Below, in pieces: positions 30,193-34,666 of a stretch of DNA of 34,666 nucleotides. The notes under the pieces were generated by a model, which worked only from the letters and a program-made list of their open reading frames with translations, did not search any database and was not told the DNA's origin. Position numbers and translations under genes: made by a program. Each line of letters begins with the position of its first letter. The stretch's first letter is position 1. Source of the DNA: JBLHOS01 sp047623825 (GTDB lineage: Bacteria > Pseudomonadota > Alphaproteobacteria > Rhodobacterales > Rhodobacteraceae); the NCBI GenBank assembly GCA_047623825.1, contig JBLHOS010000024.1:1-34666 (forward strand), written 5' to 3'.

Positions 30193-33152
30193 CTGATCAA
30201 TCCGCCAACGATCTGTTCCATGCCTCCAGCTTTATGCAAGGTCATAACGCTGAATATCTTGAACAGCTTTATGCCCGCTACGCAAATGACCCAAACGCGG
30301 TCGATGAGGCTTGGCAAGAGTTTTTCCGCCAGCTTGGTGACGCAGAACTTGACGTCAAAGCCCAGGCCACAGGGCCCAGCTGGGCGCGCGCCGATTGGCC
30401 GCCAATGCCCACCGATGACCTGACCGTTGCGCTGACAGGCGAATGGCCAGCCCCACCCGCTGAGGCGCGTGAGGCTGGCAACAAGATCCGTGAAAAAGCC
30501 ACCGAAAAAGGCGTCGAGATCTCTGACGATATGGTGCAACGCGCCGTTCTTGACAGTATCCGCGCGCTGATGATCATCCGCGCCTACCGGATCCGGGGCC
30601 ATCTGGTGGCAGATCTGGACCCACTTGGCATGCGCGAAGTGACCCTGCACCCAGAGTTGGATCCAAAATCCTACGGCTTTGCCGACGCTGACATGGACCG
30701 TCCGATCTTCATCGACAACGTGTTGGGCCTGCAAATGGCCTCAATGCGGCAGATCGTTGAGATCGTGAAGCGGACCTATTGCGGCACCTTTGCGCTGCAA
30801 TACATGCACATTTCCAACCCTGATGAGGCCGCCTGGCTGAAAGAGCGGATTGAGGGGTTTGGTAAAGAAATCCAATTTACGCGTGAAGGCCGCAAGGCGA
30901 TTTTGAACTCTATGGTGCAAGCCGAAGGGTTCGAGAAATTCCTTCATGTCAAATACATGGGCACCAAACGCTTTGGTCTGGATGGCGGCGAAAGCCTGAT
31001 CCCAGCGATGGAGCAGATCATCAAACGCGGTGGCCAACTGGGTGTGAAAGACATCATCATCGGCATGCCCCACCGGGGGCGTTTGTCGGTACTGGCCAAT
31101 GTCATGCAAAAGCCTTACCGCGCGATTTTCAATGAGTTTCAGGGCGGCAGCTCCAAGCCCGAAGAAGTCGATGGTTCTGGCGATGTGAAATACCATCTTG
31201 GCGCATCCTCTGACCGCGAATTTGATGGCAATTTGGTACACCTGTCACTGACCGCCAACCCATCGCACCTAGAAGCGGTAAACCCAGTTGTTCTGGGTAA
31301 AGCGCGCGCCAAACAAGACCAAAATAACGATGTCCTGCGCACCAGCGTTCTGCCGATGTTGCTGCACGGCGATTCCGCGTTTGCCGGTCAGGGTGTGGTC
31401 GCTGAAGGGTTCGGTTTGTCGGGCCTAAAGGGGCACCGAACTGGTGGTACGATGCACATCGTCGTCAATAACCAGATCGGTTTTACGACAGCGCCGCATT
31501 TCTCACGCTCCAGCCCGTATCCAACTGATATCGCCCTGATGGTTGAGGCGCCAATTTTTCACGTCAACGGCGATGACCCAGAGGCCGTGGTACATGCCGC
31601 CCGCGTCGCGATTGAGTTCCGCCAAAAGTTCCGAAAAGACGTCGTCATCGACATCTTCTGCTACCGCCGCTTTGGCCATAATGAGGGGGATGAACCAATG
31701 TTCACCAACCCCGTCATGTACAAAACCATCAAAAAGCAAAAGACGACGCTAAGCCTTTATACAGAGCGTTTGGTCAAAGACGGGCTGATGCCCGAGGGCG
31801 AGATTGAGGATATGAAAGCCTCATTTCAGGCCCACCTGAATTCAGAGTTTGAGGCAGGCAAGGATTACAAACCCAACAAGGCTGATTGGCTGGATGGGCG
31901 CTGGTCCCATCTAGATCGCCAAGGTGGGGAGTATCAGCGCGGGGAGACCGCGATCAAACCAGAGACGTTTAAAGAGGTTGGTGCAGCCCTGACACGCCCA
32001 CCCCAGGGCGCCGTTCTTCACAAGACGGTCAGCCGCATTTTGGAGAGTAAGGCCAAGATGTTTGAAGAGGGTCAGGGTTTCGACTGGGCCACCGCCGAGG
32101 CAATCGCGTTTGGATCGTTGTTGACCGAAGGCTACCCCGTGCGCCTGTCGGGTCAGGACAGCACTCGCGGCACATTCAGTCAGCGCCACTCCGGCCTGAT
32201 CGATCAAAATACCGAAGAACGCCACTACCCGTTGAATGCAATCCGTGAGGGTCAGGCGCGTTTTGAGGCAATCGACTCGATGTTATCAGAATATGCAGTG
32301 CTTGGGTTTGAGTATGGCTATTCCTTGGCCGAGCCGAACGCTCTGGTCCTTTGGGAGGCACAGTTTGGCGATTTCGCCAACGGCGCGCAGATCATGTTTG
32401 ACCAGTTCATCAGCTCGGGTGAGCGTAAATGGTTGCGCATGTCCGGTCTGGTGATGCTGCTGCCCCACGGCTTTGAGGGACAAGGTCCAGAACACTCTTC
32501 ATCGCGCTTGGAGCGGTTCTTGCAAATGTCTGCTGAAGACAATTGGATCATCGCCAATTGTACGACGCCGGCAAATTATTTCCACATCCTGCGGCGTCAG
32601 CTTCACCGGTCCTTCCGCAAGCCACTAGTAATGATGACGCCAAAATCACTGCTACGGCACAAGATGGCAGTGTCCAATACCGAGGATTTCGTGACCGGAT
32701 CGTCGTTCCACCGTGTTCTTTGGGATGACGCCCAAAAAGGTAATTCTGCGACTAAACTGGTTGCGGATGATAAGATCAAACGCGTCGTTATGTGTTCGGG
32801 TAAAGTCTATTATGATCTGCTGGAAGAACGTGACGCGCGCGGCATCACCGATGTGTATCTGTTGCGTCAGGAACAGTTCTATCCATTCCCGGCACTGGCA
32901 CTGGTCAAAGAACTGGAGCGTTTCAAGGGTGCTGAGATTGTCTGGTGTCAGGAAGAACCCAAAAATCAGGGCGGCTGGACCTTTATTGAGCCCAATCTGG
33001 AATGGGTCCTGACCCGCATCGGTGCAGACTATAAGCGGCCGCGGTATGTCGGTCGCCCTGCCTCTGCCTCCCCGGCGACGGGACAGGCCAGCCAACACAA
33101 AGCACAACAAGCAGCGCTCGTGAACGATGCGCTGACGATCGAAGGGAACTGA
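30189..33152 (+). CDS. sucA: 2-oxoglutarate dehydrogenase E1 component
   Basis: A 987-residue thiamine-diphosphate enzyme that decarboxylates 2-oxoglutarate and passes the succinyl group to SucB. The N-terminal helix ASSFMQGHNAEYLEQLYARYANDPNAVDEAW is the conserved E2-binding leader. The cofactor region has GMPHRGRLSVLANVM, HGDSAFAGQGVVAEGF and the magnesium-binding NNQIGFTT. The second domain has FEYGYSLAEPNALVLWEAQFGDFANGAQ and LMLLPHGFEGQGPEHSS-type segments. The length is normal. ATG 30189 has GAGG seven bases upstream and overlaps the stop of a 52-residue ORF. sucB follows three bases later. Confidence 0.98.
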   Translation: MTDQSANDLFHASSFMQGHNAEYLEQLYARYANDPNAVDEAWQEFFRQLGDAELDVKAQATGPSWARADWPPMPTDDLTVALTGEWPAPPAEAREAGNKIREKATEKGVEISDDMVQRAVLDSIRALMIIRAYRIRGHLVADLDPLGMREVTLHPELDPKSYGFADADMDRPIFIDNVLGLQMASMRQIVEIVKRTYCGTFALQYMHISNPDEAAWLKERIEGFGKEIQFTREGRKAILNSMVQAEGFEKFLHVKYMGTKRFGLDGGESLIPAMEQIIKRGGQLGVKDIIIGMPHRGRLSVLANVMQKPYRAIFNEFQGGSSKPEEVDGSGDVKYHLGASSDREFDGNLVHLSLTANPSHLEAVNPVVLGKARAKQDQNNDVLRTSVLPMLLHGDSAFAGQGVVAEGFGLSGLKGHRTGGTMHIVVNNQIGFTTAPHFSRSSPYPTDIALMVEAPIFHVNGDDPEAVVHAARVAIEFRQKFRKDVVIDIFCYRRFGHNEGDEPMFTNPVMYKTIKKQKTTLSLYTERLVKDGLMPEGEIEDMKASFQAHLNSEFEAGKDYKPNKADWLDGRWSHLDRQGGEYQRGETAIKPETFKEVGAALTRPPQGAVLHKTVSRILESKAKMFEEGQGFDWATAEAIAFGSLLTEGYPVRLSGQDSTRGTFSQRHSGLIDQNTEERHYPLNAIREGQARFEAIDSMLSEYAVLGFEYGYSLAEPNALVLWEAQFGDFANGAQIMFDQFISSGERKWLRMSGLVMLLPHGFEGQGPEHSSSRLERFLQMSAEDNWIIANCTTPANYFHILRRQLHRSFRKPLVMMTPKSLLRHKMAVSNTEDFVTGSSFHRVLWDDAQKGNSATKLVADDKIKRVVMCSGKVYYDLLEERDARGITDVYLLRQEQFYPFPALALVKELERFKGAEIVWCQEEPKNQGGWTFIEPNLEWVLTRIGADYKRPRYVGRPASASPATGQASQHKAQQAALVNDALTIEGN

Positions 33153-33155
33153 TCG

Positions 33156-34666
33156 ATGTCCGTAGAAATCCGCGTTCCAACATTGGGCGAAAGCGTCACC
33201 GAGGCCACAGTCGCAACCTGGTTCAAAAAGACGGGTGATGTCGTGGCGGTTGACGAAATGCTCTGTGAGCTGGAAACCGACAAGGTTACCGTCGAAGTGC
33301 CCTCGCCCGCCGCCGGAACGTTGGCTGAGATTGTGGTCGCCGAAGGTGAAACGGTTGGCGTAGACGCTTTGTTGGCAACGCTAACCGAAGGTGTCGGTGC
33401 TGCCCCTGCCCCGGCAAACGCACCAGAAGCCACCACTGCCGCGCCAGCGCCAGCGCCCGCCCCTGCCGCTGCCGGTGGCAAAAGTGTTGACGTGATGGTC
33501 CCGACCTTGGGCGAAAGCGTCACTGAGGCCACGGTTAGCACTTGGTTTAAGGCCGTCGGTGATACCGTCGCAATGGATGAGATGCTGTGTGAGCTGGAAA
33601 CCGACAAGGTTTCCGTTGAAGTGCCCGCGCCTGCCGCTGGTATTCTGACCCAAATATTGGCCCCTGAAGGCACAACCGTTGATGCCGCCGCAAAGCTGGC
33701 GATCATTGGCGGCAGCGTTGGTGCCTCGGCCCCTGCGCACGCTATTGCCGTTGTTGCACCAGCGCCCACAACTGCTGGCAAAAATGTAGAGGATGCACCT
33801 TCGGCGAAGAAATTAATGGCCGAAAAGGGTATTGATCCGGCCCAAGTTCAGGGCACTGGCCGCGATGGTCGCATTATGAAAGAGGACGTGATGAAAGCTG
33901 TCGCAGCCCCTGCCCCCACGCCTGCTGCATTCGCCCCCGCCCCGGTTGCCGTCGCGCCTCGTGCACCAGTTGCTGCCAATGATGCGGCCCGTGAAGAACG
34001 GGTCAAGATGACCCGCCTGCGCCAAACCATCGCGCGCCGTCTGAAGGAAAGCCAGAATACCGCGGCGATGCTAACCACCTATAATGAGGTCGACATGACC
34101 GAGGTGATGGCCCTGCGCAGCGAATACAAAGATCTGTTCCTCAAGAAGCACGGCGTCAAACTGGGCTTTATGTCGTTCTTCACCAAGGCCTGCGTGCACG
34201 CCCTGCGCGAGGTGCCTGAGGTCAATGCCGAGATTGACGGAACTGATGTCGTCTATAAGAACTTTGTGCATATGGGCATTGCCGCAGGCACGCCTTCGGG
34301 CCTTGTGGTGCCGGTCATTCGCGATGTTGACGGCATGTCTTTTGCCGAGATTGAGAAGTCCATTGCCGAAAAAGGTGCGCGGGCCCGCGACGGCAAACTG
34401 TCGATGGCTGAGATGCAGGGCGGCACGTTCACCATCTCAAATGGTGGTGTCTACGGCTCCTTGATGTCTTCACCCATTTTAAACCCACCACAATCAGGCA
34501 TTCTGGGCATGCACAAGATCCAGGACCGCCCTATGGCGATCGGTGGGCAGGTCGTGATCCGCCCGATGATGTATCTGGCGCTCAGCTATGACCACCGGAT
34601 TGTCGACGGCAAAGGTGCTGTGACGTTCCTTGTGCGGGTGAAAGAAGCGCTGGAAGATCCACGCCG
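33156..34666 (+). CDS. sucB: Dihydrolipoyl succinyltransferase E2 component, two lipoyl domains (truncated by window end)
   Basis: The first 503 residues of the E2 core that moves succinyl groups to CoA; the frame runs off the window. Two lipoyl domains are present, with ELETDKV lysines at residues 43 and 151, each followed by an Ala/Pro-rich linker. An E1/E3-binding domain (about 225-265, SAKKLMAEKGIDPAQVQGTG) and the catalytic domain (from about 280) follow. SYDHRIVDGKGA holds the active-site His and Asp. E. coli SucB has one lipoyl domain; two are, from memory, usual in Rhodobacteraceae. It starts three bases after sucA and is probably only about ten residues short of its end. Confidence 0.96.
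   Translation, partial: MSVEIRVPTLGESVTEATVATWFKKTGDVVAVDEMLCELETDKVTVEVPSPAAGTLAEIVVAEGETVGVDALLATLTEGVGAAPAPANAPEATTAAPAPAPAPAAAGGKSVDVMVPTLGESVTEATVSTWFKAVGDTVAMDEMLCELETDKVSVEVPAPAAGILTQILAPEGTTVDAAAKLAIIGGSVGASAPAHAIAVVAPAPTTAGKNVEDAPSAKKLMAEKGIDPAQVQGTGRDGRIMKEDVMKAVAAPAPTPAAFAPAPVAVAPRAPVAANDAAREERVKMTRLRQTIARRLKESQNTAAMLTTYNEVDMTEVMALRSEYKDLFLKKHGVKLGFMSFFTKACVHALREVPEVNAEIDGTDVVYKNFVHMGIAAGTPSGLVVPVIRDVDGMSFAEIEKSIAEKGARARDGKLSMAEMQGGTFTISNGGVYGSLMSSPILNPPQSGILGMHKIQDRPMAIGGQVVIRPMMYLALSYDHRIVDGKGAVTFLVRVKEALEDPR

Noticed and set aside
1..34666. tRNA/rRNA genes, CRISPR arrays, insertion sequences or phage genes
   Set aside because: No regular repeat-spacer pattern, cloverleaf-like block, transposase or terminal inverted repeats were found by reading both strands.

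Overview
The window reads as chromosome of an alphaproteobacterium of the Rhodobacteraceae (Rhodobacter/Roseobacter group). The evidence is the gene order mcl2-nnrU-DUF1737-mch-sdhCDAB, mdh, sucC, sucD, sucA, sucB. It combines the TCA cycle with two ethylmalonyl-CoA pathway genes and, from memory, resembles the Rhodobacter sphaeroides arrangement. A PleD-type regulator beside a DUF3572 gene and a SucB with two lipoyl domains fit the same group. I see no rRNA, tRNA, CRISPR array, insertion sequence or phage gene.

Bases 1-4045 (minus strand) carry a HAD phosphatase, a non-pyrrolysine MttB-family methyltransferase, an H-NOX-like protein and a diguanylate cyclase with an HNOBA-like sensor region. 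The last two overlap by four bases and look like a soluble guanylate cyclase split in two with a c-di-GMP output, but the H-NOX part lacks the heme-ligand histidine. A MarR regulator diverges from this group. Bases 4589-6330 hold DUF3572 and pleD. Bases 6340-8324 (minus) are an ECF sigma factor, a putative membrane anti-sigma factor, a CnrX/CpxP-like periplasmic protein and an EF-hand protein, a CnrYXH-like arrangement. Bases 8491-15818 are mixed metabolic and transport genes: DUF983, NUDIX, AEC and DMT transporters, a desaturase divergent from an XRE regulator, a Tas-like aldo/keto reductase and an acyltransferase.

Bases 15831-34666 are the central-carbon block. On the minus strand, malyl-CoA thioesterase/lyase and mesaconyl-CoA hydratase lead into succinate dehydrogenase, which has a small lipoprotein gene between sdhA and sdhB. 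A TauE/SafE permease and a frameshifted small secreted-protein gene lie next, then mdh on the plus strand, closed by back-to-back hairpins. A glycosyltransferase follows on the minus strand. The suc genes run to the window edge on the plus strand; sucC and sucD are separated by a methyltransferase gene, and sucD and sucA by DUF805 and two small ORFs linked by ATGA overlaps. The enzymes convert 2-oxoglutarate to succinyl-CoA, succinate, fumarate and, beyond this window's fumarase gap, malate to oxaloacetate; Mch and Mcl2 feed glyoxylate and acetyl units into the same pool.

The strongest regulatory signal is a pair of TGTGATCACA palindromes, exactly 21 bp centre to centre and in the same orientation, upstream of both sdhC and sucC. 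It suggests one shared regulator, with a GntR-family activator such as AkgR of R. sphaeroides the first candidate.
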